Source of the DNA: Sphingomonas carotinifaciens
Lineage (GTDB): Bacteria; Pseudomonadota; Alphaproteobacteria; Sphingomonadales; Sphingomonadaceae
Reading direction: 5' to 3'
Length of the DNA stretch: 64,000 nt
Assembly: GCF_009789535.1 (NCBI RefSeq)
Contig: NZ_WSUT01000005.1
Coordinates: 372,001 to 436,000 of the forward strand
The notes under the pieces were generated by a model. It saw nothing but the letters and a program-made list of their open reading frames with translations. It was not told where the DNA came from and ran no database searches. The stretch's first letter is position 1. The number at the start of each line of letters is the position of its first letter. The position numbers and the translations under genes were made by a program. Below are positions 34,221-43,246 of this stretch, piece by piece.

Positions 34221-35546
34221 TCAGGACGCGAACAACAACACCGGCGTTTCCAGATAGGTCCGCAGCGCCTGGACGAAGCTGGCCGCGTCCCAGCCGTCGA
34301 CCACCCGGTGGTCGCAACTGATCGACAGGTTCATCAGCTTGGCGCGCACGATATCGTCGCCCCGGAACACCGGGCGCTCGACGATCTTGTTCGGCCCGAC
34401 GATCGCCACCTCCGGACGGTTGATCACCGGCGTCGTCGCGATGCCGCCCAGCGGCCCCAGCGAGGTGACGGTGATCGTGCCGCCCCCCATTTCCTCGCTG
34501 CGGATCGTGCCGGCCCGTGCCGCCTCGGCCAGCCGCGTGATCTCGGCGGCGAGCTGCCAGACGTTGCGATCCTGCGCGTCGCGGATCACGGGCACGGTCA
34601 GCCCGGCCGGGGTCTGCGTCGCCATCCCGCAATGCACCCGCCCCGACCGCGTCACCACGCCCGCCTCGTCGTCATAGCGCGCGTTCAGCATCGGGAAGTC
34701 GGGCAGGGTGCGGCACATCGCGACGATCAGGAACGGCAGCAGCGTCAGCTTTGGCCGATCGCCGCGGTGGGCGTTCAAATCGCCGCGCATCGCCTCCAGC
34801 GCGGTCACGTCGATCTCGTCGACATAGGTGAAGTGCGGAATGTTGCGCTTGGCGGCGGCCATGTTCTCGGCGATCCGCCGCCGCATGCCGATTACCCGCA
34901 CGCTCTCGTCCGCCCAGGCACGCGGGACATCGGATGTATAGCCCTGCGCCGAACCGTAGCGCAGATACGCGTCCAGATCGGCGTGGCGGATACGGTCCCC
35001 CTCCGCCGCCCGCACCTGCGACAGATCGACGCCAAGTTCCTTGGCCCGCGCCCGCACCGCCGGCGAAGCCAGCGCCCGATGCTCACGCGAAACCGAATCC
35101 GCCTGCGCCTCCCTCTCCCCTCCGAGAGGGCCGGGGTGAGGGGCCGCCACAGGAGGCACGCTCTGAGTGGCCACCTTCTCCGGAGCCGGAGCCGGAGCCT
35201 GAGCCTGAGCCTGAGCCGGAGCGACAACCTCCTCGACCCCCGGATTTTCCGCCTCGATCTGCTCGGCCACCTCGTCCGAGCCGACCGCCTCCGCCGCCTC
35301 CGCCGCCTCGGTCTCAATCACCACCAGCGCCGCGCCGATCGGCACCATCTCGCCGACCTCGCCCGCCACCTCGACGATCGTGCCCGACACCGGCGACTCC
35401 ATCTCCACGGTCGCCTTGTCGGTCATCATGTCGGCAAGGTTCTGGTCCTCCTCCACACGATCCCCCACGGCGACATGCCATGCGACGATCTCCGCCTCGG
35501 CAATGCCCTCACCGATATCGGGCAGGCGAAAGGTGAAACGCGCCAT
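34221..35546 (-). CDS. bkdB: Branched-chain 2-oxo acid dehydrogenase E2 (dihydrolipoyl acyltransferase)
   Basis: The E2 core transfers the acyl group to CoA. An N-terminal lipoyl domain (LPDIGEGIAEAEIVAWHV, with the lipoyl-Lys in MTDKATVEM near residue 44) is followed by an Ala/Pro/Gln-rich linker, the E3-binding domain (ASPAVRARAKELGVDLSQVR) and the catalytic domain with SCDHRVVDGWDAA. The linker contains PHPGPLGGERE, encoded by a fragment of a dispersed repeat (35110-35148). Two bases separate it from the E1beta stop. BCKDH assignment rests on the neighbouring E1 subunits. No E3 gene is in the window. Confidence 0.92.
   Translation of the reverse strand: MARFTFRLPDIGEGIAEAEIVAWHVAVGDRVEEDQNLADMMTDKATVEMESPVSGTIVEVAGEVGEMVPIGAALVVIETEAAEAAEAVGSDEVAEQIEAENPGVEEVVAPAQAQAQAPAPAPEKVATQSVPPVAAPHPGPLGGEREAQADSVSREHRALASPAVRARAKELGVDLSQVRAAEGDRIRHADLDAYLRYGSAQGYTSDVPRAWADESVRVIGMRRRIAENMAAAKRNIPHFTYVDEIDVTALEAMRGDLNAHRGDRPKLTLLPFLIVAMCRTLPDFPMLNARYDDEAGVVTRSGRVHCGMATQTPAGLTVPVIRDAQDRNVWQLAAEITRLAEAARAGTIRSEEMGGGTITVTSLGPLGGIATTPVINRPEVAIVGPNKIVERPVFRGDDIVRAKLMNLSISCDHRVVDGWDAASFVQALRTYLETPVLLFAS
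35110..35148. repeat. Family C repeat fragment inside the E2 coding sequence
   Basis: The stretch CCCTCTCCCCTCCGAGAGGG followed by CCGGGGTGAGGGGCC matches the arm and inner segment of the large repeat at 13799-13949. It is in frame within the E2 interdomain linker and adds roughly the residues APHPGPLGGERE. The linker tolerates insertions, which explains why the gene is still open. Confidence 0.75.
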
Positions 35547-35548
35547 CC

Positions 35549-36607
35549 TCAAGCGTCCTTCATGATCTTCTTGAGCGCCTGTCCGATGCGGACCGGCCCC
35601 GGGAAATATGCCCATTCCAGGCTGTGCGGATACGGCGTGTCGAACCCCGTCACCCGCTCGATCGGCGCTTCCAGATGATAGAAGCAGCGCTCCTGCACCA
35701 ACGCGGACAGTTCGGCACCGTAGCCGCCGGTGCGTGTCGCCTCGTGCACGATCATGCAGCGCCCGGTCTTCTTCACCGACGCCTCGATCGTGTCGATGTC
35801 CAGCGGCACCAGCGTACGCAGGTCGATGATCTCCGCATCCACCCCCATGTCGGCCACGGTGTTGGCGACGACATGGACCATCGTGCCGTAGCACAGGACC
35901 GTCACGCCCTCGCCCTCACGCACCACCGCGGCCTTGCCCAGTTCGACCTTGTAGTATCCGGTCGGGACCGCACCGCCGGGATGCTGCGACCAGTTCGACG
36001 CGGGGCGATCCCAATGCCCGTTGAACGGGCCGTTATAGATGCGCTTGGGCTCGAAGAAGAGGACGGGGTCGTTGTCCTCGATCGCTGCGATCAGCAGCCC
36101 CTTGGCGTCGTACGGCGTCGACGGGATCACCGTCTTGATGCCGGAGACATGGGTGAAGATGCCCTCCGGGCTCTGCGAGTGCGTCTGCCCGCCGAAGATG
36201 CCGCCGCCAAAGGGCGAGCGCACCGTGATCGGCGCGGTGAACTCGCCCGCCGAGCGATAGCGCAGCCGCGCCGCCTCGCTGACCAACTGGTCGAGCGCGG
36301 GATAGATATAGTCGGCGAACTGGATTTCGGGCACCGGGCGCAGGCCATAGGCGCCCATGCCGATCGCGACGCCGATGATACCGGTTTCGGTGATCGGCGT
36401 GTCAAACACGCGCGTCTTGCCATATTTCGCCTGCAACCCCGCGGTCGCGCGGAACACGCCGCCGAAATAGCCGACATCCTCGCCCATCACGAGCACGTCC
36501 GGGTCGCGCGCCATCACCACGTCCAGCGCGGAGTTGATCGCCTGGATCATCGTCATCCGGGCGGTTTCGGGCTGGGTGCCTGCCGTCATCGCTTCCTCGC
36601 CCCCCAT
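35549..36607 (-). CDS. bkdA2: Branched-chain 2-oxo acid dehydrogenase E1 beta subunit
   Basis: The E1 beta subunit forms the alpha2-beta2 thiamine-dependent decarboxylase of BCKDH. Motifs are INSALDVVMARDPDVLVMGEDV, FDTPITETGIIGVAIGMG, EIQFADYIYPALDQLVSEAA and a C-terminal PYPHSLEWAYFPG. The start is placed at ATG 36607, which overlaps the E1 alpha stop (TGATG); ATG 36589 has an equally good GAGGA site and would drop six residues. The closest family is the 2-oxoisovalerate rather than the pyruvate enzyme. Confidence 0.92.
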   Translation of the reverse strand: MGGEEAMTAGTQPETARMTMIQAINSALDVVMARDPDVLVMGEDVGYFGGVFRATAGLQAKYGKTRVFDTPITETGIIGVAIGMGAYGLRPVPEIQFADYIYPALDQLVSEAARLRYRSAGEFTAPITVRSPFGGGIFGGQTHSQSPEGIFTHVSGIKTVIPSTPYDAKGLLIAAIEDNDPVLFFEPKRIYNGPFNGHWDRPASNWSQHPGGAVPTGYYKVELGKAAVVREGEGVTVLCYGTMVHVVANTVADMGVDAEIIDLRTLVPLDIDTIEASVKKTGRCMIVHEATRTGGYGAELSALVQERCFYHLEAPIERVTGFDTPYPHSLEWAYFPGPVRIGQALKKIMKDA

Positions 36608-37890
36608 CACTTCCTCGCCCACGGCCGCCCGCTCGCTTCTTCCTCGTCCAGCATCTGCTGGCGCTGTTCCTGCAGGTGCCAGGGCATCTCCTCGAACACC
36701 CCATCGAACAGCGAATCGAGCGGCTGGTGCAGCCCGTGCCCCAATATCCCGTTCGCCTCTGCCGCCTTCTGCGCGGCGCGCACCTCCTCGGCACACGCCT
36801 TGTCCTGTTCGGCGTGCTGTTCCTCGCTCCACTCGCCAAGCGCGATCAGATGATCCTTCAACCGCACCACCGGATCCCCCAGCGGCCACGCGCCCGATTC
36901 TTCGGCGGAGCGATACTGGGTGGGATCGTCGGAGGTGGAGTGCCCCTCCGCGCGGTAGGTGAACAGCTCGATCAGCGTCGATCCCTGGTTCAGCCGCGCC
37001 CGCTCGGCCGCCCACATCGTCGCGGCATAGACCGCCAGCGCGTCGTTGCCGTCGACCCGCAGGCCGGCGATCCCGTATCCGATCGCGCGCGCGGCAAAGG
37101 TCGTCGCCTCCGCCCCCGCGAAACCCGAAAAGCTGGAGATCGCCCACTGGTTGTTGACGACGTTCATGATGACCGGCGCCCGGTACACCGCGGCAAAGGT
37201 GCAGGCAGAGTGGAAGTCACCCTCCGCGGTCGACCCTTCGCCGCACCATACCGCCGCGATCCGGTTGTCGCCCTTCGCCGCGGAGGCCATCGCCCAGCCT
37301 ACCGCCTGCGGATATTGCGTCGTCAGGTTGCCGGAGATCGAGAAGAAGCCGAACCGCTTTTCGGAATACATGATGGGCAGCTGCTTGCCGCCCAGCTTGT
37401 CGCCGGTGTTCGAATAGATCTGGTTCATCATGTCGACCAGCGGACAGCCGCGCGCGATCAGCAGCCCCTGTTGCCGGTACGACGGAAAGCACATGTCGTC
37501 GGCGTCCAGCGCATAGGCCGCCGCGACCGCCACCGCCTCCTCGCCCCGCGCCTTCATGTAGAAGCTGGTCTTGCCCTGCCGCTGCGCCCGGAACATCCGC
37601 TCGTCGAACGCGCGCAGCAACACCATGCTGCGCAGCATCCGGCGCAACAGGTCCGGCGACAGCTTCGGGTCCCAGGGGCCGACGGCGTGGCCCTCTTCGT
37701 CCAGCACCCGCACCAGACCATAGGACAATTCATGGAAATCGGCCGGCGCATCGCCGGTGTCAGGGCGCCGCGCAGCGCCCGCGGGCGGCACGTCGAATCC
37801 GTTGAAATCGACCGCATCGCCCGGCCGGAAACGCGGTTCGGGCACATGCAGGCTCAGCGGCGGCAGATTGGCGCGGGAATGTCCGGCCAT
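36607..37890 (-). CDS. bkdA1: Branched-chain 2-oxo acid dehydrogenase E1 alpha subunit
   Basis: This is the thiamine-diphosphate-binding alpha subunit that decarboxylates the keto acids of Leu, Ile and Val. The ThDP motif [13 protein letters not shown]...VNNQWAIS is present, along with the loop [15 protein letters not shown] that is typical of BCKDH E1 alpha. The N-terminal extension ([14 protein letters not shown]) matches bacterial BkdA1. It is the first gene of the set E1alpha-E1beta-E2-bactofilin-like and lies divergent from sugE. Confidence 0.94.
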   Translation of the reverse strand: MAGHSRANLPPLSLHVPEPRFRPGDAVDFNGFDVPPAGAARRPDTGDAPADFHELSYGLVRVLDEEGHAVGPWDPKLSPDLLRRMLRSMVLLRAFDERMFRAQRQGKTSFYMKARGEEAVAVAAAYALDADDMCFPSYRQQGLLIARGCPLVDMMNQIYSNTGDKLGGKQLPIMYSEKRFGFFSISGNLTTQYPQAVGWAMASAAKGDNRIAAVWCGEGSTAEGDFHSACTFAAVYRAPVIMNVVNNQWAISSFSGFAGAEATTFAARAIGYGIAGLRVDGNDALAVYAATMWAAERARLNQGSTLIELFTYRAEGHSTSDDPTQYRSAEESGAWPLGDPVVRLKDHLIALGEWSEEQHAEQDKACAEEVRAAQKAAEANGILGHGLHQPLDSLFDGVFEEMPWHLQEQRQQMLDEEEASGRPWARK

Positions 37891-38061
37891 GCTCTCTCCA
37901 TTCAGTGGCGCCCGTTTTTCGGGTCGATCACTCGTTTCAACCGCCTGTTATAAAATTTCAAGCCCCCGTGATGCTTTTCGTCCCCGTCTTGCCGCGAACC
38001 GCCGGCTCGCCTATCTGGCGCGGGCGGCGACCACGTTCCCGCCCCTTATGGGTGTTCAAGA

Positions 38062-38075
38062 CCGGGACGGCCCGG
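38062..38075 (+). promoter_or_regulatory. ACGG-loop hairpin in the sugE leader, possible guanidine-II-like element
   Basis: CCGGG (38062-38066), loop ACGG and CCCGG (38071-38075) form a compact hairpin 27 bases before the sugE ATG. The core GGGACGGCCC matches the GGGACGRCCC hairpin of guanidine-II (mini-ykkC) riboswitches, which often control SugE/Gdx genes. The known motif has two such hairpins and only one is visible here, so this may be degenerate or a coincidence. A TATAAA at 37950 could be the -10 of a promoter giving a leader of about 140 bases. Confidence 0.4.
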
Positions 38076-38102
38076 CAGCAAGCCTTTGAAGGAAGCTGCC
38101 CC

Positions 38103-38420
38103 ATGCCCTGGATCATCCTTGCCATCGCCGGTCTGTTCGAGGTCGTCTGGGCCTATGCGATGAAGCAATCGCATGGCTTCACCCGGCTATGGCCCTCGGT
38201 CATCACCTTTGCCGGCATGTTTATCAGCTTCGGCCTGCTCTCGCTTGCGATGCGCAGCCTGCCGCTGGGTACCGCCTATACGGTATGGACCGGCATCGGC
38301 GCGGTGGGCGCCTTCGTGCTGGGCGTGCTGATCCTTGGCGAATCGGCGCATCCCATGCGCATCGGCGCGGCGGTCCTTATCGTCTCCGGCCTGGTCCTGA
38401 TGAAGCTGTCGGACGGATAG
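38103..38420 (+). CDS. sugE: SugE/Gdx-type SMR guanidinium exporter
   Basis: The 105-residue, four-helix protein starts [20 protein letters not shown], with the membrane Glu at 13 followed by VVW, and contains [20 protein letters not shown], the signature of SugE rather than EmrE. SugE proteins (Gdx) exchange guanidinium for protons. The C-terminal [25 protein letters not shown] is nearly canonical. ATG 38103 has an AAGGAAG site about 8 bases before. It is divergent from the BCKDH genes. Confidence 0.93.
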   Translation: MPWIILAIAGLFEVVWAYAMKQSHGFTRLWPSVITFAGMFISFGLLSLAMRSLPLGTAYTVWTGIGAVGAFVLGVLILGESAHPMRIGAAVLIVSGLVLMKLSDG

Positions 38421-38436
38421 GGCCAGGCACGCGCCC

Positions 38437-38844
38437 TTACGGCCGCGCCACGATCCGCCACCGATCCTGCGCGATCGTCATCGCCGCCACGCCCGGTTTC
38501 CAGATGCCGTCCGTGCCGCGCCGTTCATAGCCGCACACGAACACCAGATGCTCGTGTGACGACAGCCGGCACCCATTGGCCCGCAACGTGCCCGCCGCCG
38601 CATCCTCGCCGCCCGCCTTCCAGGCCGCGGCAAGCTGCTCGTCGGTCGGCCGCGGCGACAGGCGATCGGCGGCATAGGGCCCGTCCAGCGCCGCCTGGCC
38701 CGCCGCCACCACGGCGGGCTCCAGCGGCGGCAGCGGGGCGGCACGCTGCGCATCCCACGCCCCCATCTGCTGCAGGATCGCACCCGGCGCATCGACGGGC
38801 GGGCCCGACTGTGCCGCCACCGCCAGCACCGCCAGCAGCAGCAT
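38437..38844 (-). CDS. Small secreted protein of unknown function
   Basis: The 135-residue product has a short signal peptide (MLLLAVLAVAAQS). The rest contains LRANGCRLSSHEHLVFVCGYERRGTDGIWKPGV, with two Cys likely paired, and ends RWRIVARP. Its start shares a base with the stop of the fumarylacetoacetate hydrolase gene (TGATG), so it is coupled to that enzyme. I do not recognise the family; periplasmic location is inferred. Confidence 0.7.
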   Translation of the reverse strand: MLLLAVLAVAAQSGPPVDAPGAILQQMGAWDAQRAAPLPPLEPAVVAAGQAALDGPYAADRLSPRPTDEQLAAAWKAGGEDAAAGTLRANGCRLSSHEHLVFVCGYERRGTDGIWKPGVAAMTIAQDRWRIVARP

Positions 38845-39848
38845 CAGCCGCCCACCACCTGTTCGATCACGCCGAAGACCGGGTGATGCCGGTCGTCCTC
38901 GGCCCAGATCCGCACCGTGTCGCCCGCCTTCAGGAACGGTGTCCTGGCCGCGCCGCCCTGGATCGTCTCCACCGTGCGCAACTCGGCAAGGCACGAATAG
39001 CCGACCCCGCCCTGCGCGATCGGCTTGCCCGGCCCGCCATCCGCATCCCGGTTGGATACGGTGCCCGATCCGATGATCGTCCCCGCCCCCAGTGCGCGCG
39101 TCTTCGCCGCATGCGCGATCAGCGTGCCGAAATCGAAGGTCATGTCCTCGCCCGCCTCGGCGCGGCCGAACGGCTTGCCGTTCAGGTCGACCATCAGCCG
39201 GCGGTGCAGCTTGCCGTCCCGCCACCAGTCGCCAAGCGAATCCGGCGTCACGAACACCGGCGAAAAGGCAGAGGCCGGCTTCGACTGGAAGAAGCCGAAC
39301 CCCTTGGCCAGTTCGCCCGGGATCAGCCCGCGCAGCGATACGTCGTTGGTCAGCCCGACCAGCCGGACCGCCGCCAGCGCCTCGTCGCGGCTGGCGCCCA
39401 TCGCCACGTCGCCGGTCACCACCACCACCTCGGCCTCCAGGTCGCAGCCCCAGCTTTCGTCGACCAGCGGGATCGGATCGCGCGGGCCCAGAAACCCGTC
39501 CGAACCACCCTGATACATCAGCGGATCATGCCAGAAGCTGTCGGGCATCTCGGCGCCCCGCGCCTGCCGCACCAGCGCGACATGGTTCACGTATGCCGAC
39601 CCGTCCGCCCATTGATAGGCGCGCGGCAACGGGGCGGCGGCATCATGTTCGTGAAAGCGTCCCTTGGGGATCGCGTCATGCGCCAGGTCGGTCGCCAGAT
39701 TGGCGAGGTCGGGCGCCAGCCGGTCCCAATCGTCCAGCGCCGCCTGCAATGTCGGCGCGATGTGCGCGGCATCGGCATACCAGGCCAGATCGTCCGACAC
39801 GACGACGAGGCGGCCGTCGCGACCCCCCTTCAGGCTGGCAAGCTTCAT
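38844..39848 (-). CDS. Fumarylacetoacetate hydrolase family protein
   Basis: The 334-residue enzyme has the FAH fold: HVALVRQARG, the metal-site acidic residues in DLEAEVVVVTGDVA (Glu) and GLTNDVSLR (Asp), KPASAFSPVFVTPD, and GSGTVSNRD near the C-terminus. The family hydrolyses or decarboxylates beta-diketo acids such as fumarylacetoacetate at the end of tyrosine breakdown. No homogentisate dioxygenase lies in the window, so the exact substrate is open. ATG 39848 follows a GAGAGGAACGCCC site. Confidence 0.88.
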   Translation of the reverse strand: MKLASLKGGRDGRLVVVSDDLAWYADAAHIAPTLQAALDDWDRLAPDLANLATDLAHDAIPKGRFHEHDAAAPLPRAYQWADGSAYVNHVALVRQARGAEMPDSFWHDPLMYQGGSDGFLGPRDPIPLVDESWGCDLEAEVVVVTGDVAMGASRDEALAAVRLVGLTNDVSLRGLIPGELAKGFGFFQSKPASAFSPVFVTPDSLGDWWRDGKLHRRLMVDLNGKPFGRAEAGEDMTFDFGTLIAHAAKTRALGAGTIIGSGTVSNRDADGGPGKPIAQGGVGYSCLAELRTVETIQGGAARTPFLKAGDTVRIWAEDDRHHPVFGVIEQVVGG

Positions 39849-40116
39849 GGGCGTTCCTCTCCGTTGTTTGGCACAGGCGTGCCGGAAGCGGGAGCGCGGA
39901 TCAACCCCGCGACGCAACCAGCCAACGGCTTGACTTTTTCACATTTGCAAGCCAAGGGAGCCGCCGATCGTGCCGGTTCATGGCAAGCGTGAACGGACCC
40001 TGGTCCCGGCGCCGGCGCGATATTTCGATCAAAGGCTGTCCTTGTCACGCGGGGCATCATTCTTCCCCCCGGTGCGCCGGCCGATCGCGGCTGCGCCCGC
40101 TGCCAAGGCTATTCTC

Positions 40117-41454
40117 ATGTCCTTTTCCGAACTCGGTTTGTCGGAGCCGCTCGTCCGCGCGCTCGAAGCCAAGGGCTATGCCGAGCCCACGCCGATCCAG
40201 CGCGATTCGATCCCGACCCTGCTGGAGGGTCGCGACCTGCTGGGCATCGCCCAGACCGGCACCGGCAAGACCGCGGCCTTTGTGCTGCCCTCGATCCAGC
40301 GTCTGGTCGCCGCCAACAAGCGTGTGCTGCCGACGCATTGCCGCATGCTGGTGCTCGCTCCCACGCGTGAACTCGCCAGCCAGATCGCCGACAATGCGCG
40401 CGGCTACGGCAAGTTCTCGAAGCTGACCGTCGCCACCGTCTTCGGCGGCACCAGCATCGCCAAGAACAAGAACGACCTGTCGCGCGGCGTCGACATCCTC
40501 GTCGCCACGCCCGGCCGCCTGATCGATCTGGTCGAGCAACAGCTCCTGAACCTGTCGATGATCGAGATCCTGGTCCTCGACGAGGCGGACCAGATGCTCG
40601 ACCTGGGCTTCATCCATGCGCTGCGCCGCATCGTGAAGATGCTGCCGAAGAAGCGCCAGTCGCTGTTCTTCTCGGCCACCATGCCGACCCAGATCCGCGA
40701 GCTGGCGGACAAGTTCCTCGACGACCCGGCGACCGTCTCGGTCACGCCCGTCGCGACCACCGCCGAGCGGGTCGAGCAATATGTCACCTTCGTCACCCAG
40801 ACGGAGAAGCAGGCGCTGCTGACGATCGTGCTGGGCGATCCGGCGATCGACCGTGCGCTGGTCTTCACCCGTACCAAGCACGGCGCGGACCGCGTGGTGA
40901 AGCTGCTGGCGGGCAACGGCATCGCCTCGCACGCGATCCACGGCAACAAGAGCCAGGCACAGCGCGAGCGTGCGCTGGGCGCGTTCAAGTCGGGCGAGGT
41001 CCGCATCCTGGTCGCGACCGACATCGCCGCACGCGGCATCGACGTTTCGGGCGTCAGCCATGTGGTGAATTTCGAGCTGCCCAACGTGCCCGAACAATAT
41101 GTCCACCGCATCGGCCGCACCGCGCGCGCCGGTCGCTCGGGCATCGCCATCGCCTTCTGTGCCGAGGACGAGCGGCCCTATCTGCGCGACATCGAGAAGC
41201 TGACGCGCCAGAAGATCCCCGTCACCCCGCTTCCCGCCGACTTCGTGAAGCGGGCCGAGGCGATCAAGGCACAGCGCGTCAAGGCGATCGGGGCGGACCC
41301 CGCCCCGCGCGCCGACCGGCCGCGCCAGCAGCCGCGACCCAAGGCGACGCATGCGGCACGCCCCAGCGATCCGCGCGGACCCCGTGGCCGTCAGCGTCGC
41401 CGTGGCGGCGGGGGCGGTGGTGGCCGCAGCGCCGGCGCGCCCGCCCAGGGCTAA
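40117..41454 (+). CDS. DEAD-box RNA helicase, RhlE-like, with RGG-rich tail
   Basis: The helicase core has the Q motif region PTPIQRDSIP, Walker A AQTGTGKTAAF, PTREL, TPGRLID, DEAD (VLDEADQMLD), SAT, and the C-terminal HRIGRTARAG. It unwinds short RNA duplexes, with RhlE relatives acting in ribosome assembly and RNA decay. The tail (from about residue 400) is basic and ends in an RRRGGGGGGGGRSAG stretch, a common RNA-binding tail. The 268 bases upstream of ATG 40117 are gene-free. TTGACT at 39931 is a possible -35. Confidence 0.93.
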   Translation: MSFSELGLSEPLVRALEAKGYAEPTPIQRDSIPTLLEGRDLLGIAQTGTGKTAAFVLPSIQRLVAANKRVLPTHCRMLVLAPTRELASQIADNARGYGKFSKLTVATVFGGTSIAKNKNDLSRGVDILVATPGRLIDLVEQQLLNLSMIEILVLDEADQMLDLGFIHALRRIVKMLPKKRQSLFFSATMPTQIRELADKFLDDPATVSVTPVATTAERVEQYVTFVTQTEKQALLTIVLGDPAIDRALVFTRTKHGADRVVKLLAGNGIASHAIHGNKSQAQRERALGAFKSGEVRILVATDIAARGIDVSGVSHVVNFELPNVPEQYVHRIGRTARAGRSGIAIAFCAEDERPYLRDIEKLTRQKIPVTPLPADFVKRAEAIKAQRVKAIGADPAPRADRPRQQPRPKATHAARPSDPRGPRGRQRRRGGGGGGGRSAGAPAQG

Positions 41455-41525
41455 AGGCCAGGGGCAGGGATAAACCATCAGGGTCAGGGCGTTGTCCCGG
41501 CATCGATCCCTAAAAGGAGGATGCC

Positions 41526-41798
41526 ATGGACATCGCCCACACACCCGCTGCCGAACGTATCGCACGGGTACTTTGCGGCCAGCGGATCAGCATCAACGCC
41601 GGCGGCGAGACCGAATCGGCCTCCGCGATGGTCGACGATCACTGGAGGGATCACCTGCCCGACGCGCTCGCGGTCCTGCGCACGCTGCGCGAACCCGACC
41701 AGCACATGGCGGCCGCGGGCGATCCCGCCATCTGGGAAGCCATGGTTCTGGTCGCGATCGAACAGGCCAAGCCGAAACCGCAAACGGTGGTGCTCTAA
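41526..41798 (+). CDS. Small cytosolic protein of unknown function
   Basis: The 90-residue protein has a perfect AGGAGG ribosome site five bases upstream. It starts MDIAHTPAAERIARVLCGQR and has a conserved-looking core VDDHWRDHLPDALAVLRTLREPD followed by MAAAGDPAIWEAMVLVAIEQA. There are no membrane segments. I do not recognise the family, but the codon use and ribosome site support expression. It follows the helicase by 71 bases. Confidence 0.75.
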   Translation: MDIAHTPAAERIARVLCGQRISINAGGETESASAMVDDHWRDHLPDALAVLRTLREPDQHMAAAGDPAIWEAMVLVAIEQAKPKPQTVVL

Positions 41799-41892
41799 CG
41801 CCGTCCATCGGCGGTTCGCCGGGATGCCCGGCACGCGGCGTCACCAGATGGATTGCGCGCGCAGAGGCGCCTAGAGCGCAGAAACGGCGAAC

Positions 41893-41950
41893 CCGCGCCT
41901 CTGCGCAAACATCGTATCTTCTGCTTCGCGTCTTCGCGTCTTCGCGTGAA
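41893..41950. repeat. Dispersed repeat (family D), copy 2, ending in a TCTTCGCG triplication
   Basis: The sequence CGCGCCTCTGCGC-AAACATCG-TATCTTCTGCTTCGCG matches the reverse complement of 6287-6327 in block order. It then runs into three direct copies of CTTCGCGT (41932-41948). It sits between a small unknown gene and the stop of the convergent crotonase gene. Confidence 0.6.
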
Positions 41951-41960
41951 CCAAACTCCT

Positions 41961-42743
41961 TCAATCAGCGAAGCGCGCCGCTCGCTTCTCCAGATTCGCC
42001 ATCACCGCCTCCCGCTGGTTCGCCCCTCGCATCAGCCGCAACTGTGCGGCACTTTCCGCGCGCAGGATGGTGGCGGCATCACCGTCCGCGGCAACCGCGA
42101 ACAGGCCCTTGGCCTCGCGCACCGCATCGGGGCTGCGTGCCGCGATCACCCGCGCCAAATCGCGCGCCGACCCCATCGGATCCTCCGTCAGGCGGGTGAC
42201 GAAGCCGAACGCCTGCGCTTCCTCGGCCGAGAACTCCCGCGCGGTATAGGTCAACTCGCGCACCACGTCGTCGCGCACCATGCCCCGCCACAAGGCGACG
42301 CCCGCCATGTCGGGCACCAGTCCCCAGTGCATCTCGCGAATGGCGAAGCGCGTTGCGGGGTGCGCCAGCCGGATGTCTGCGCCCGACATGATCTGGAACC
42401 CGCCGCCGAAGGCGACGCCGTGCACCGCTGCGATCACCGGTATCGGCAGGGTCCGCCAGCCCCAGGCGGCCTGCTGCACCAGGTTTGCCGCGCCGTGCGT
42501 CCGTTCCTCGGTCAACAGGCCGGAGCCGCCGCCCGCCATCGCCGCCATGTCCAGCCCGGCGCAAAAGGCGTTGCCCTCACCCGACAGGATGACGACGCGC
42601 ACCTCGGCCCGCGTCGCCAGCGCCGCGATCGTGTCGGCGATCTGCGCGAACATGGGCGCATCGATCGCGTTCATCTTGGCGGCGCGGGCCAGCCGCACCT
42701 CGGCAACGCCATCGGCCAGCGTGATCGCCACCCGGTCTTCCAT
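41961..42743 (-). CDS. Enoyl-CoA hydratase/isomerase (crotonase) family protein
   Basis: The 260-residue crotonase fold shows ITLADGVAEVRLARAAKMNAID, the oxyanion-hole segments GNAFCAGLDMAAMAG and GVAFGGGFQIMSGADIRLAHP, then FAIREMHWGLVPDMAG. The Glu and the Asp in that last block sit where dienoyl-CoA isomerases have catalytic acids, while the first Glu of true hydratases is not evident. Thus an isomerase-type role in fatty acid beta-oxidation is possible. ATG 42743, divergent from two thioesterases. Confidence 0.88.
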   Translation of the reverse strand: MEDRVAITLADGVAEVRLARAAKMNAIDAPMFAQIADTIAALATRAEVRVVILSGEGNAFCAGLDMAAMAGGGSGLLTEERTHGAANLVQQAAWGWRTLPIPVIAAVHGVAFGGGFQIMSGADIRLAHPATRFAIREMHWGLVPDMAGVALWRGMVRDDVVRELTYTAREFSAEEAQAFGFVTRLTEDPMGSARDLARVIAARSPDAVREAKGLFAVAADGDAATILRAESAAQLRLMRGANQREAVMANLEKRAARFAD

Positions 42744-42808
42744 CGCCACTCTCCACTCACGCCTGGCGCCGATTGCGCCGCATGCCCAGCGGTGTACAGC
42801 ATGTCGCG

Positions 42809-43246
42809 ATGAGGTTCGATATCGACCGTTTCGCCGCAGCGGGCGGCTTTGGCGGCCATGGCGGCCGGCTGGGCATGCGCTATCATGCGCATGGGCCCGA
42901 CTGGGCCGAACTGGCACTGCCCTATGATCCGGCGCTGGTTGGCGATCCGGAAAGCGGCGTCATCGCATCGGGGCCGATCATCACCATCATGGACATGGCG
43001 ACCAGCCTGGCGGTCTGGCTGAAACGCGGGCGTTTCGTGGCCCATGCGACGCTCGATCTGCGCGTCGACTATCTCCGCCCCGCCACGCCCGGCGCCACCG
43101 TCATCGGCCGCGGTGAATGCTACCGCGTCACCCACTCCATCGCCTTTGTCCGCGGACAGGCGCATGACGGCAACCCCGACGATCCCGTCGCACACGTCAC
43201 CGGCACCTTCATGACCACCGGCCTGCGCGACACCCGCCAGCCATGA
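42809..43246 (+). CDS. PaaI-family hotdog thioesterase
   Basis: The hotdog-fold protein (145 residues) has GVIASGPIITIMDMATSLAVW, which places the catalytic Asp near the helix start, and a THATLDLRVDYLRPATPG-like strand (here AHATLDLRVDYLRP). PaaI-type thioesterases hydrolyse acyl-CoA esters. ATG 42809 is chosen for the natural start; an ATG at 42782 is possible. Its stop overlaps the next thioesterase gene (ATGA), and it is divergent from a crotonase, so a joint role in acyl-CoA metabolism is likely. Confidence 0.85.
   Translation: MRFDIDRFAAAGGFGGHGGRLGMRYHAHGPDWAELALPYDPALVGDPESGVIASGPIITIMDMATSLAVWLKRGRFVAHATLDLRVDYLRPATPGATVIGRGECYRVTHSIAFVRGQAHDGNPDDPVAHVTGTFMTTGLRDTRQP

Noticed and set aside
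40000..40116. In-frame N-terminal extension of the DEAD-box helicase
   Set aside because: The upstream residues do not resemble the family and MSFSELGLS at 40117 is the standard helicase start.
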